Shown in pieces: positions 1-6,423 of a stretch of 8,741 nt of DNA. The first letter of the stretch is position 1, and each line of letters starts with the position of its first letter. The stretch lies in the NCBI GenBank assembly GCA_016784945.1, contig JADHTP010000123.1, forward strand, positions 1 to 8,741, written 5' to 3'. The position numbers and the translations under genes are program-made. This DNA comes from Deltaproteobacteria bacterium. Lineage in GTDB: Bacteria > Myxococcota_A > UBA9042 > DTJE01. The notes below the pieces were generated by a model. It made no database searches. It saw nothing but the letters and a program-made list of their open reading frames with translations, and had not been told where the DNA came from.

Positions 1-684
1 TGCACTGTAATCCTTCCCCGATCGAGGTTCCCCATCCTGCCCCACGGCCGCCTTCCAGCGGGGCGGGAACAGGCTGGCTCCGGCCCCTTCTTCCAGGATC
101 CGGTCAGCCTCTCGAACCCGTCCGTCCGACGAAAGAAGACTCGCCAGTCGCCATCGTGCGGTCGCGCATAGAGGAGTACGCGCAAGGATCGCACGGTATT
201 CCGCCTCCGCGGCCTGCGTCCGGCCCTGGCTTTCCAGCAGCATTGCGCGGTGCAACCCAAGACGATTGGCCCGGTCAACCCATACGGCCCTGCCAAAGGT
301 GTAGGCCGGGGGTTCGGCCCGGGTACGGGGGTCCTCGCCATCCACCAGTGACCGCACGAACGGGAGATAGGGCCCGACGGGACTCAGATGCAGGGTCCGG
401 TCGAGGTAGGCGATGACCGTTTCCCGGGGCAGACCGAGCGCCTGCGCCGTCACGGCGGCCTTGACCGTGGGAAGCCACCAGGTGGGATAGTCCTTCAGGA
501 GAGCCAGGTATGCCATGTAGGCCTTCCCCTGCTTGCCCGCCCGGGACAGATCGTCGGCGGCTTCCAGTTTCTGCATGGCGCTGAAGGCCGCACCCTGTGC
601 CGAACCGGTCCGTGGCGGAACCGCGCAGACCAACATCAGGGCAGCGGCAACAATGGAAGCGATAAATCGGTATTTACGGGACAT
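1..684 (-). CDS. Exported TPR-like helical repeat protein (3' end outside window)
   Basis: This frame is open from an ATG at 684 through base 1, giving 228 residues with no stop, so the C-terminus lies outside the window. Residues 1-29 look like a Sec signal peptide: basic start (SRKYR), hydrophobic core (about 7-22) and a GSA/Q signal-peptidase I site near 29/30. Cys20 is preceded by L-V, not a good lipobox, so a soluble periplasmic protein is more likely than a lipoprotein. The mature part is Ala/Leu-rich and helical. Residues about 39-72 and 143-200 have TPR-like spacing (for example GRTQAAEAEYRAIL followed by GRVREADRILEEG). The ATG directly follows the TAG of the DUF362 gene, so it is probably made by translational coupling; the only ribosome-site candidate is a weak AGAAG. 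As the last visible gene of an MCE transporter operon it may be a periplasmic partner or scaffold, but that is inference from position only. No catalytic motif is seen. Confidence 0.75.
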   Translation of the reverse strand, partial: MSRKYRFIASIVAAALMLVCAVPPRTGSAQGAAFSAMQKLEAADDLSRAGKQGKAYMAYLALLKDYPTWWLPTVKAAVTAQALGLPRETVIAYLDRTLHLSPVGPYLPFVRSLVDGEDPRTRAEPPAYTFGRAVWVDRANRLGLHRAMLLESQGRTQAAEAEYRAILARTPLCATARWRLASLLSSDGRVREADRILEEGAGASLFPPRWKAAVGQDGEPRSGKDYSA

Positions 685-1767
685 CTATCGGTACTTCTTG
701 AACAATTGGCCCCACTCGGAATCCATCCATTCATCGATCCGTCGACGTCCCTGGGTGGGGTACCAAAGGTAATCGTGATAGAGGAAGGACCCCAGGATGA
801 AGACGTTGACCAGTGGCGTGTGGAAAAAGAGTTTCTGCGCCCGCCTGAAAGGACCGAACCACAGCATGTCACCCACGGTGCTGGCGGCATTGTCCCCCAC
901 GGAGAACTTCTCGCGGTGCTTTTCAAGGGGTTCGCCCACCACCTCGATTTCTTCCAGACGCCCGCTGCCCAGCCCGTCCTCGTGTGCCAGGCGGATGTAA
1001 TCGATGTCCATGGGGTCGAAGCCCATGAGGCTGGACGCCACGGCATCCAGCGCCACGCAGTCCCCGGAAGCCAGGATCAGCCCCTTGGGCACGGGGAACA
1101 TGGTCCTGGGGCCCGGTCCGTTGCCGAAGGTGGTGCCGTCGGCCACGGCGAATATCCCGCCGTGAATCTCCTTCTGGATGTGCAGCAGGTCCACCAGCGT
1201 CTCGTGGATGTGGCTGTGCGTGTAGTGCCTCTTCTCGTTGAGTAGCCCGCCGAAGGCATTCTTCATGCTGCAGGTGGTGGTGGTGTAGATATGGGTCTTC
1301 ACCGTGGGCAGGTGGACCACGTTCTTGCCGTGAAAATAGTCCGGGATTCGAATGCCGTCCGGGAACAATCGCTCCAGAACGCGCATCCGGGCCCTGGGTT
1401 CATAGACCTCCCATTTCATGTCCTCGTCGCGGAAATTGTAGAGGACCGGCAGCTTCGACCGTTCGAACACCGGCAGGAACCGGTTCAGCTTTTCGCCCTT
1501 GGCCGCACGGGTGACGACGGTTTCGTTTTCCACCACCACCAGGTCATCATACCCCCGGCCCCGCAGCCCCTCGGCCACGCCCTCGAGTTGCCATGGCGTT
1601 GTGTTGGCCCCGGGAAAGAAGAGGTGCCAGGAAATATTGTCCTTGAGGATAGTGGCCCGTTCCTTGTCCAGGAATTCATCCACCCCGGCCATTTCCAGGA
1701 GCTCAGCGTAGTCGGAAACCACGGTTTCCGGCGTCGTCTTCAGAATCGCGACCTTGGACTTTTTCAT
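685..1767 (-). CDS. DUF362 family protein
   Basis: A 360-residue protein recognised as DUF362 (PF04015) from family-like motifs in order: HLPTVKTH then TCSMKNAFGG (about 152-175), ADGTTFGNGPGP (about 209-220), and PKGLILASGDCVALDAVASSLMG followed by a DP..IDYI..A...GLG segment (about 227-272). Some DUF362 proteins carry a C-terminal 4Fe-4S ferredoxin part. This one has only two cysteines visible in the core and no CxxC cluster. Instead it has a C-terminal extension of roughly 75 residues with an aromatic hydrophobic stretch (FFHTPLVNVFILGSFLYHDY, about 317-336) and a basic end. No signal peptide is seen, so it is probably cytoplasmic or membrane-associated. The ATG at 1767 directly abuts the mlaD TAG and has an AAGGA ribosome site four bases upstream. 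The molecular function of DUF362 is unknown; location in an MCE transport operon suggests a lipid- or envelope-related role here, which is inference. Confidence 0.85.
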   Translation of the reverse strand: MKKSKVAILKTTPETVVSDYAELLEMAGVDEFLDKERATILKDNISWHLFFPGANTTPWQLEGVAEGLRGRGYDDLVVVENETVVTRAAKGEKLNRFLPVFERSKLPVLYNFRDEDMKWEVYEPRARMRVLERLFPDGIRIPDYFHGKNVVHLPTVKTHIYTTTTCSMKNAFGGLLNEKRHYTHSHIHETLVDLLHIQKEIHGGIFAVADGTTFGNGPGPRTMFPVPKGLILASGDCVALDAVASSLMGFDPMDIDYIRLAHEDGLGSGRLEEIEVVGEPLEKHREKFSVGDNAASTVGDMLWFGPFRRAQKLFFHTPLVNVFILGSFLYHDYLWYPTQGRRRIDEWMDSEWGQLFKKYR

Positions 1768-2781
1768 CTATTCCTTCCACAGCACCTTCCATGGGTGCCG
1801 TTTGATGTCCTTGATGATCTCCACGAGGTCATCGTACAACTCGCGGTCGGACAGGAGGGCGCCGATGCTGCCCTTCCCTTCCTTGAGGTCACGGATGACG
1901 GCTCTCACGTTCTCCATGGCGTCCTGAAACGGCACCCTGCCGTCGGCGATGGTGGCCCGTCCTTCCGACAGAAGGCTGAACAACTCTTCCACGGTCTTTT
2001 CCACCTTTTCGGCGATGCCGGGAATGCGCTTGAACGCGGGCGTCACTTCCCTGTCCAGCTTGGACGTGATGTTCTTCAGGGAGGCGATGATCTGCTTGAG
2101 GTCTTTTCCGTCCCCGGCGGCCAGGTCCAGGGTTTCCGTCAGGTTGGTCACGTGCTCCATGGATTCCCGCACTTTGTCGATGGCCACCTTCACCGATTCG
2201 CGGTTTTCGGCGATCATCTCGTTGGCCTGGTCGGAAATATCCCGGATGTTCTTGACCAGTTCCTTCACGTTGGCGCGGTTCTCCTTCAGTATGCCGTCCA
2301 GTTCGTCCAGGATGCTGCTGGCGTCGGCCCCCAGGTGCTCCAGTCGCAGGGGCCCCTTGCCGTCGACCACGTCCCCGGACTTGAGGGTGGGTTCGTCCGG
2401 CGAGCCGGGATCGATCTCCACGTACTTTTCGCCCAGGGCGCCCAGGGTCGTGATGTAGTAGCGGGCGTCCCTGTGGAGGAGGCCGGGGACCTTTTCGTCC
2501 ACGCTGAGGGTCACGCGCACCTGGACAATCTTGTTGTCGTGCTCGGGGTCGCGGACGCCACCCCACAGGTCGACGACAGTGACCTTGCCCACCGTGACGC
2601 CCGTGATCTTGACCGGTGCGCCCGCTTTCAGGTCGGCGCTGGTGGGGAAATCGACGTACAGGACGCTCTGTTCCGAGCATCGGAAGTCGCCCAGCACCAC
2701 GATGAAGCCCACGAGCAACACGAGGGAGATCAGGATCAGCGCCCCGACCTTCACCTCCATGGAGTAACCTCTGTCAGCCAT
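1768..2781 (-). CDS. mlaD: MCE-domain substrate-binding protein, MlaD-like, with long helical tail
   Basis: A 337-residue MCE family protein, the part of Mla-type transporters that rings the permease in the periplasm and channels lipid. One N-terminal transmembrane helix (about 11-31) is followed by an MCE domain (about 38-127) ending in the family-typical LGALGEKYVEIDPG stretch (113-126). Residues about 140-310 are charged and predicted mainly helical or coiled-coil. The C-terminus has the KGSIGALLSDRELYDDL type motif (313-326) and a basic, Trp-containing end. E. coli MlaD is about 180 residues and lacks this tail; long tails are seen in other MCE proteins such as PqiB and the mycobacterial Mce proteins, where they can build a tube. 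Two starts are possible: ATG at 2781 (GGAG nine bases upstream) or ATG at 2760 (residue 8, AGAGG seven bases upstream). The gene starts three bases after the upstream ATPase stop and ends directly against the DUF362 ATG. MlaB and MlaC genes are absent from the window. Confidence 0.92.
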   Translation of the reverse strand: MADRGYSMEVKVGALILISLVLLVGFIVVLGDFRCSEQSVLYVDFPTSADLKAGAPVKITGVTVGKVTVVDLWGGVRDPEHDNKIVQVRVTLSVDEKVPGLLHRDARYYITTLGALGEKYVEIDPGSPDEPTLKSGDVVDGKGPLRLEHLGADASSILDELDGILKENRANVKELVKNIRDISDQANEMIAENRESVKVAIDKVRESMEHVTNLTETLDLAAGDGKDLKQIIASLKNITSKLDREVTPAFKRIPGIAEKVEKTVEELFSLLSEGRATIADGRVPFQDAMENVRAVIRDLKEGKGSIGALLSDRELYDDLVEIIKDIKRHPWKVLWKE

Positions 2782-2784
2782 CTT

Positions 2785-3528
2785 TCAAGTCTCCATGGGG
2801 CCGGTGGGCTCCCCCCGGATGAACTGCTGCACCACGGGGTCATCCGAGGAGCGAAAGGCCTCTGGGGGGCCATCCAACCGTACCAAGCCGTTATACAAAA
2901 AGATGATCCTGTCCGCAACGCCGAAAATGGAACGGAGGTCGTGTGACACCACGATGACCGTCTTGTTCAGTTCGCGCCCCAGGTGGTCGATCATCTGGTC
3001 CACGTTCCCGCTGGCCACCACGTCCAGGCCGGTGGTGGGCTCGTCCAGGATGGCGCAGTCCGGTTCCAGGGTAAGCGCCCGGGCAATAGCCACCCTCTTC
3101 CGTTCCGGCGGGCCCACGTCGGACGGCATCCTGTCGGCCTTTTCGTCCATGCCCACGGTACGGAGAAAATCCATGGCCCGTTCGAAGGAATCCCGCCTGG
3201 ACAGTCCCTTGTGCTTCCTCAGGGGCAGCGCCACGTTCTGACGGAGGGTCATGGAATCGAACAGCGTGGAATGCTGGAACACCAGCACGTAGTTGGAACG
3301 CACTTCGCGCCAACGGGATTCGGAATAATCCGTCACGTCGTTTCCGTCGATGACGATCCGACCCGAGTCGGGGTAGAGCAGTCCCACGATATGTTTGACC
3401 AGCACGCTCTTGCCGGTTCCGCTGGTCCCGATGACATAGGTGATTTCCCCGTCCCGAATGGTCAGGTCGATTCCCTTCAGCACGTGGTTGGTGCCGAAGG
3501 ACTTGCTCAGCTGCCGGAACTCGATCAT
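2785..3528 (-). CDS. mlaF: MCE transporter ATP-binding protein, MlaF-like, copy 1 (degenerate signature)
   Basis: A 247-residue ABC ATPase of the MlaF type, expected to sit on the cytoplasmic face of the MlaE permease and power lipid movement. Seen motifs: Walker A GTSGTGKS (34-41), Q-loop Gln85, Walker B AILDEP (159-164) with catalytic Glu163, D-loop GLDVV (167-171, where GLDP is usual) and switch His196. The signature motif is not LSGGQ/LSGGM. Where it should be, before RKRVAIARAL, the protein reads VGPPE (138-142, bases 3103-3117). The reading frame is intact on both sides and a one-base shift does not restore the motif, so this is a substitution and not an obvious frameshift. Family knowledge: loss of the signature disables the ATP site formed with the partner subunit. 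Together with the second ATPase (5096-5833) this suggests a heterodimer. The start is the ATG at 3528, with GGAG about eleven bases upstream; the gene ends three bases before mlaD. Confidence 0.93.
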   Translation of the reverse strand: MIEFRQLSKSFGTNHVLKGIDLTIRDGEITYVIGTSGTGKSVLVKHIVGLLYPDSGRIVIDGNDVTDYSESRWREVRSNYVLVFQHSTLFDSMTLRQNVALPLRKHKGLSRRDSFERAMDFLRTVGMDEKADRMPSDVGPPERKRVAIARALTLEPDCAILDEPTTGLDVVASGNVDQMIDHLGRELNKTVIVVSHDLRSIFGVADRIIFLYNGLVRLDGPPEAFRSSDDPVVQQFIRGEPTGPMET

Positions 3529-3543
3529 CTGGTCAGACGCTCC

Positions 3544-4308
3544 CTATTCGAACTGCATCCGGATGATGAAGGCCGCCCCGGCCACCACGAAGTCCAGGAT
3601 GATGACGGCGAAAAGGGTGTTCACCACGGCGCGGGTGGTGGACTGCCCTACTCCCTCGGAGCCGCCTGATGCCCTGAAACCGGACTCCGCAGCGATGATT
3701 GGGATCGACACGCCGTAAAGAAACACCTTGGTCAGCCCGATATAGACATCCCCCCATTCCACGTAGGCCAGTGTCAGGAAGGTATGGGGGTTCACCTGAA
3801 AACGGAGGTCGGCCATGACCATGCCCGCCAGGGTGGCCACCAGGATGGCGAAGATCGTCAACACGAACATCATGACCACCACCGCCAGGAAGCGGGGCGC
3901 CACAACGTATTCCACCGGATCGGTGTTGCTGACCTCCAGGGCCTCCACCTGATCGGTGACCACCATGGTGCCCAGTTCCGCGGCGATGCCGCTTCCAACC
4001 CGTGTGGCCACCATGAGGGCCGTGATGGTGGGACCGAACTCCATGATCATGACGTTGATGAAGGCGGCGCCCACCATGGAAAGGTCGGGCAGGACCTTCA
4101 GGGCCTGGATGCATCCCTGGTAGACGGTGATCAGTCCCAGGAACCCCAGGGTGACCGCGATGAACACCACGGACCTGAAGCCCACGTTGTACATCTGGGT
4201 GACCACCGTTCGCCAGGGTGGCGGGCGCAGGACAAGGGCCACCACGGTTTCCCCCAGCAGCCTCAGGAGGTTGCGGGGAAGGGCCATGAATCCGGTCGCC
4301 AGCGTCAT
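3544..4308 (-). CDS. mlaE: MCE transporter permease, MlaE-like, copy 1
   Basis: A 254-residue integral membrane permease of the MlaE/YrbE family (formerly DUF140), the inner-membrane channel part of MCE lipid transporters. It shows the family core MEFGPTITALMVATRVGSGI then AELGTMVVTDQVEAL (about 89-124), a segment thought to contact the ATPase, and the C-terminal GSEGVGQSTTRAVV motif (about 216-229). Hydrophobic segments around 46-64, 85-102, 131-155, 190-206 and 229-249 fit the usual five transmembrane helices after an N-terminal amphipathic helix. Length is normal for the family. The ATG at 4308 lies three bases after the stop of the other permease and has only a weak ribosome site, so coupling is likely. 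A 15-base gap separates it from the copy 1 ATPase. It retains more of the textbook C-terminal motif than copy 2. Pairing with copy 2 as a heterodimer is inferred from operon structure. Confidence 0.92.
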   Translation of the reverse strand: MTLATGFMALPRNLLRLLGETVVALVLRPPPWRTVVTQMYNVGFRSVVFIAVTLGFLGLITVYQGCIQALKVLPDLSMVGAAFINVMIMEFGPTITALMVATRVGSGIAAELGTMVVTDQVEALEVSNTDPVEYVVAPRFLAVVVMMFVLTIFAILVATLAGMVMADLRFQVNPHTFLTLAYVEWGDVYIGLTKVFLYGVSIPIIAAESGFRASGGSEGVGQSTTRAVVNTLFAVIILDFVVAGAAFIIRMQFE

Positions 4309-4311
4309 CGT

Positions 4312-5094
4312 TCAAATCCAGATGGTGGTCACCAGGAAGTTCGCCACGAAGATCGAGATGGCGGCGGTCACCACCGAATCGTTGACCGCCCGCCCCACAC
4401 CTTCAGCACCGCCCTTCACGTTGAGCCCGAAATAGCAACTGACCACGGAAATCGCGCCACCGAAGACAAAGGCCTTGACCAGTCCCATGGTCATTTCGTC
4501 CAGGAGGTGACTGTCCAGGACCGACTGCCAGAAGACCCTCTGGTCGATTCCGAGGATGGCCTGGCAGGCAATGGCGCCCCCGGTCAGGGCAAAAAGATCA
4601 CCGATACATGTCAGGAGGACCAGCATCACGATCATGGACAGGAACCGTGGCACCACGAGATAGCGGACGGGGTCCATGCCCAGGACCCGCAGGGCGTTCA
4701 CCTGGTCCGTGACCACCATGGCGCCCAGTTCGGCGGTGTTGTTGGCGCCCACCCGACCGGAAAACATCAGGCCGATGAGGATGGGGCCCACCTCGGACAA
4801 CACGGCCGTTCCGGTGGCCCAGCCCACCAGGCCAGTGGCGCCGGTTTCCTGTACGGAGTTTCCGCTCTGGATGACCATGATGGCGCCCGTCAGCAGGGCG
4901 GTGGCCACCACCACGGCAACGGACTTCACGCCCACCTTGAAGAACTGTCGGACCGTTTCGTCATAGTCGAAGTCCGGCGGGAACATGGCCAGCAGGATGC
5001 GCGTCTGGAGCACGGTCAAGCCGCCGACCACCCGGCAGGCCTGCAGGATCACCTGACCGAAGGTCCCGAGGACGTCGAGAAGGACACGGGTCAC
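4312..5094 (-). CDS. mlaE: MCE transporter permease, MlaE-like, copy 2 (GTG start)
   Basis: A 260-residue MlaE/YrbE family permease, divergent from copy 1. Family core: SEVGPILIGLMFSGRVGANN then AELGAMVVTDQVNALRVLG (about 100-139). At the C-terminus GGAEGVG is kept (about 218-224), but the following AtT..Vv stretch reads RAVNDSVV and a usual Asp in the last helix is Asn, so this copy has drifted where copy 1 is standard. Hydrophobic segments near 57-75, 98-112, 141-165, 196-211 and 231-257 fit five membrane helices. The start is GTG at 5094: GGAGG (5101-5105) lies six bases upstream, and the nearby ATG at 5099 runs into a stop after two codons. The stop of the preceding ATPase is one base before the GTG (TGA-C-GTG), so the pair is translationally coupled. 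Likely partner of the copy 1 permease. Confidence 0.92.
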   Translation of the reverse strand: MTRVLLDVLGTFGQVILQACRVVGGLTVLQTRILLAMFPPDFDYDETVRQFFKVGVKSVAVVVATALLTGAIMVIQSGNSVQETGATGLVGWATGTAVLSEVGPILIGLMFSGRVGANNTAELGAMVVTDQVNALRVLGMDPVRYLVVPRFLSMIVMLVLLTCIGDLFALTGGAIACQAILGIDQRVFWQSVLDSHLLDEMTMGLVKAFVFGGAISVVSCYFGLNVKGGAEGVGRAVNDSVVTAAISIFVANFLVTTIWI

Positions 5095-5095
5095 G

Positions 5096-5833
5096 TCATG
5101 CCTCCACCGTGAGGAACGTGCGGATCCGGCGGTCTTCAGATTCCCGGCCGTCCTCGATGTTGCCTGAATAGATTCGCCGCCCCTGATCCATGACGTGGAA
5201 CCGCCCGCAGATCCGGGTCATCCTGTCAACGTCGTGCGAGGCCAACACCACCGTGGAACCGGTCCGTTCCTGCAGCTCCCCGATGAGAACGAAGATCCGG
5301 GAAGAAAAAACGGGGTCCAGGCCGCCCGTGGGGTCGTCGAACACCATGAGGTCCGCGCCGCTGATGGCCGCCCTTGCCAGGGCCACCCGACGCTGCATTC
5401 CCCCGGACAGTTCCGGGAGCCTCAGGTGAGCCGTCTCGGGCAGTCCCACCTCGACCAGCGCCTCGTGGACGCGCTGGTCGATTTCATCGGTCGGCGGGGG
5501 ATCGGGCGTCATGACCAGCGGAAAGGCCACGTTGTCGAACACGTTGAGGAAATCGAACAGGGCAAGGTTCTGGAACTGGACGCCGATTCGATCACGCAGG
5601 GCACGAAGGCCGTCCCTGTCACCGTAGTCGACGGTGGTGCCGAACAGGATGACCGACCCCGAATCGGGACGCAGGAGCGTGGACAGGGTCTTGAGGATGA
5701 GCGTCTTGCCCGAACCGCCGGGCCCCACCAGTCCGTGCACTCGACCGGGTTCGAGCCTCAGGTCACAGTCCTGCAGTACCGGCGTGCCGGAAAAAAGCTT
5801 GGAAACCCCTGCGATTTCTACTACGGGTTCCAT
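5096..5833 (-). CDS. mlaF: MCE transporter ATP-binding protein, MlaF-like, copy 2 (catalytic Glu replaced by Asp)
   Basis: A 245-residue ABC ATPase and the first gene of the transporter operon. Seen motifs: Walker A GPGGSGKT (37-44), Q-loop Gln88, a full signature LSGGM (142-146) followed by QRRVALARA, Walker B LMVFDDP (162-168), D-loop GLDPV (171-175) and switch His200. The residue after the Walker B aspartate, normally the catalytic Glu of DEP, is Asp167 (codon GAC at 5333-5335). This is the mirror image of copy 1, which has the Glu but no signature. Known heterodimeric ABC proteins (TM287/288, TAP, CFTR) show this split. MlaF-type proteins usually act as homodimers, so the defects would be costly unless the two copies pair; that pairing is inference. 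The ATG at 5833 has no strong ribosome site. The stop is one base before the GTG of the next gene. Confidence 0.9.
   Translation of the reverse strand: MEPVVEIAGVSKLFSGTPVLQDCDLRLEPGRVHGLVGPGGSGKTLILKTLSTLLRPDSGSVILFGTTVDYGDRDGLRALRDRIGVQFQNLALFDFLNVFDNVAFPLVMTPDPPPTDEIDQRVHEALVEVGLPETAHLRLPELSGGMQRRVALARAAISGADLMVFDDPTGGLDPVFSSRIFVLIGELQERTGSTVVLASHDVDRMTRICGRFHVMDQGRRIYSGNIEDGRESEDRRIRTFLTVEA
5101..5105 (-). promoter_or_regulatory. Ribosome binding site fixing the GTG start of mlaE copy 2
   Basis: On the minus strand GGAGG lies six bases before the GTG at 5094 and inside the last codons of the upstream ATPase gene. It decides for GTG over the out-of-frame ATG at 5099. Confidence 0.8.
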
Positions 5834-5857
5834 TGCTACCAGGAACTGGACTGATGA

Positions 5858-5863
5858 ATTGTA
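5858..5863 (-). promoter_or_regulatory. Possible -10 element for the MCE transporter operon
   Basis: In the 67-base gap between the NifX-like gene and the first transporter gene the minus strand has TACAAT, five of six matches to the sigma-70 -10 box, about 25 bases before the ATG. The -35 side is poor (TTAGCC, 18-base spacer), so this is a weak call. The operon may instead be read from the promoter upstream of the NifX-like gene. Confidence 0.3.
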
Positions 5864-5900
5864 TCGCTGTTTTGGTTTGACGGCTAAATCGGCTGAAGCA

Positions 5901-6341
5901 CTAACCGTCGAATTCGTCGGGGGCGTCGCCGTCGGGCTCGTCGAGGGACTCGAAACCTTCCATCTCGTCGGGATCGACGCGGGATTCGTCCTTGAGGGCC
6001 GCCAGGGCGAACAGGGCCAGCGAGCGATCCACCAGGCCTTCCGACGTGATGACGATCTCCACGCCCTGCTGGGTGAGTGTGTCTCGCATTTTGTCGCCCA
6101 GGAAGGCGGCGATCACGACGCGACAATCGGCCAGCGCGTCGGCAACCAGGAGATGGCGGTCCCTGAGGGGCACGGTCCGCTTCCTTGTGGCGGGTTCCTG
6201 CGTACGGCTGCCGGCCGGGTTCCGGCGGGTTTCGCACTCCACGATCATTCCAAGACCCACGTCGGCTACCATGAAGGAATCGGCCCTGCCGAATCGCCGG
6301 GAAACCTTGACGCCGTCATCGGTGGGGACTGCTACTCTCAA
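5901..6341 (-). CDS. NifX/NifB-like dinitrogenase iron-molybdenum cofactor family protein (TTG start)
   Basis: A small protein of the PF02579 family, whose members include NifX, NafY and the C-terminal part of NifB and bind metal-sulfur clusters or FeMo-cofactor precursors. It has the family's opening beta strand RVAVPTDDG, the RRFGRADSFMVAD motif, and a closing pattern in which a dad/CRVVIAAFLGDK loop precedes QQGVEIVIT. No nitrogenase genes are nearby; such orphans are common in anaerobes and their role is unknown. I prefer TTG at 6341 (146 residues) to the in-frame ATG at 6356 (151 residues), because AAGGAG sits six bases before the TTG and the product then begins at the family's usual first strand. 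The last 28 or so residues form a strongly acidic tail (many D/E, ending DEFDG), which is unusual and may be disordered. It is 67 bases upstream of, and codirectional with, the transporter operon. Confidence 0.85.
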   Translation of the reverse strand: MRVAVPTDDGVKVSRRFGRADSFMVADVGLGMIVECETRRNPAGSRTQEPATRKRTVPLRDRHLLVADALADCRVVIAAFLGDKMRDTLTQQGVEIVITSEGLVDRSLALFALAALKDESRVDPDEMEGFESLDEPDGDAPDEFDG

Positions 6342-6347
6342 TGGGGG

Positions 6348-6353
6348 CTCCTT
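6348..6353 (-). promoter_or_regulatory. Ribosome binding site for the TTG start of the NifX-like gene
   Basis: AAGGAG on the minus strand, six bases before the TTG at 6341. It overlaps the first codons of the alternative ATG start at 6356, which itself has no ribosome site, and so favours the TTG. Confidence 0.65.
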
Positions 6354-6367
6354 CATCGGACCGGTGG

Positions 6368-6402
6368 GATTGTTGATCGTCCACCGTCTACCGTCAACAA
6401 TC
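6368..6402. repeat. Inverted repeat, possible operator between divergent genes
   Basis: Nine-base perfect arms GATTGTTGA (6368-6376) and TCAACAATC (6394-6402) are separated by 17 bases. The 26-base centre-to-centre distance and location over the minus-strand promoter elements fit a dimeric regulator's operator, but a chance product of the repeat tract is also possible. Confidence 0.45.
6369..6397 (-). promoter_or_regulatory. Candidate sigma-70 promoter for the NifX-like gene
   Basis: On the minus strand TTGACG (6392-6397) is followed after 17 bases by AACAAT (6369-6374), four of six matches to the -10 box. Both boxes overlap the arms of the inverted repeat at 6368-6402, so a regulator bound there would block or control this promoter. 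Based on sequence match only. Confidence 0.4.
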
Positions 6403-6423
6403 TACCGTTTACCCAAATACCGT
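6381..6423. repeat. Degenerate heptamer tandem repeats (CTACCGT type)
   Basis: Seven-base units run CCACCGT, CTACCGT, CAACAAT, CTACCGT, TTACCCA and then, one base out of phase, ATACCGT. Short heptamer tracts like this occur in intergenic DNA of several bacterial groups. They are too short and have no spacers, so they are not a CRISPR array. The tract lies between the divergent promoters. Confidence 0.6.

Noticed and set aside
388..1245. A 285-codon plus-strand open frame opposite the DUF362 and TPR-like genes
   Set aside because: No recognisable domain, and the minus-strand genes it overlaps have clear motifs and coupled starts.
1291..2946. A 551-codon plus-strand open frame opposite the MCE, DUF362 and ATPase genes
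   Set aside because: It is antisense to three well-recognised genes, is rich in His/Val/Gln as expected from reversed GC-rich codons, and shows no family motif.
3103..3117. Sequencing error or frameshift as the cause of the missing ABC signature in ATPase copy 1
   Set aside because: The sequence on both sides stays in the same frame with correct family residues, and shifting by one base over the site does not give LSGGM; several codons differ. Raw-read checking would still be wise.
3784..5112. A 442-codon plus-strand open frame opposite the two permeases
   Set aside because: Extremely His/Asp/Gly-rich, the mirror of Val/Met/Ala-rich membrane codons; the permeases on the other strand are certain.
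5870..5910. Terminator after the NifX-like gene
   Set aside because: An imperfect eight-base stem (GACGGTTA with TAGCCGTC) can be drawn, but the loop is long and no T-tract follows.
6381..6423. Short CRISPR-like array
   Set aside because: Units are seven bases with no spacers and drift in phase; this is a simple tandem repeat.
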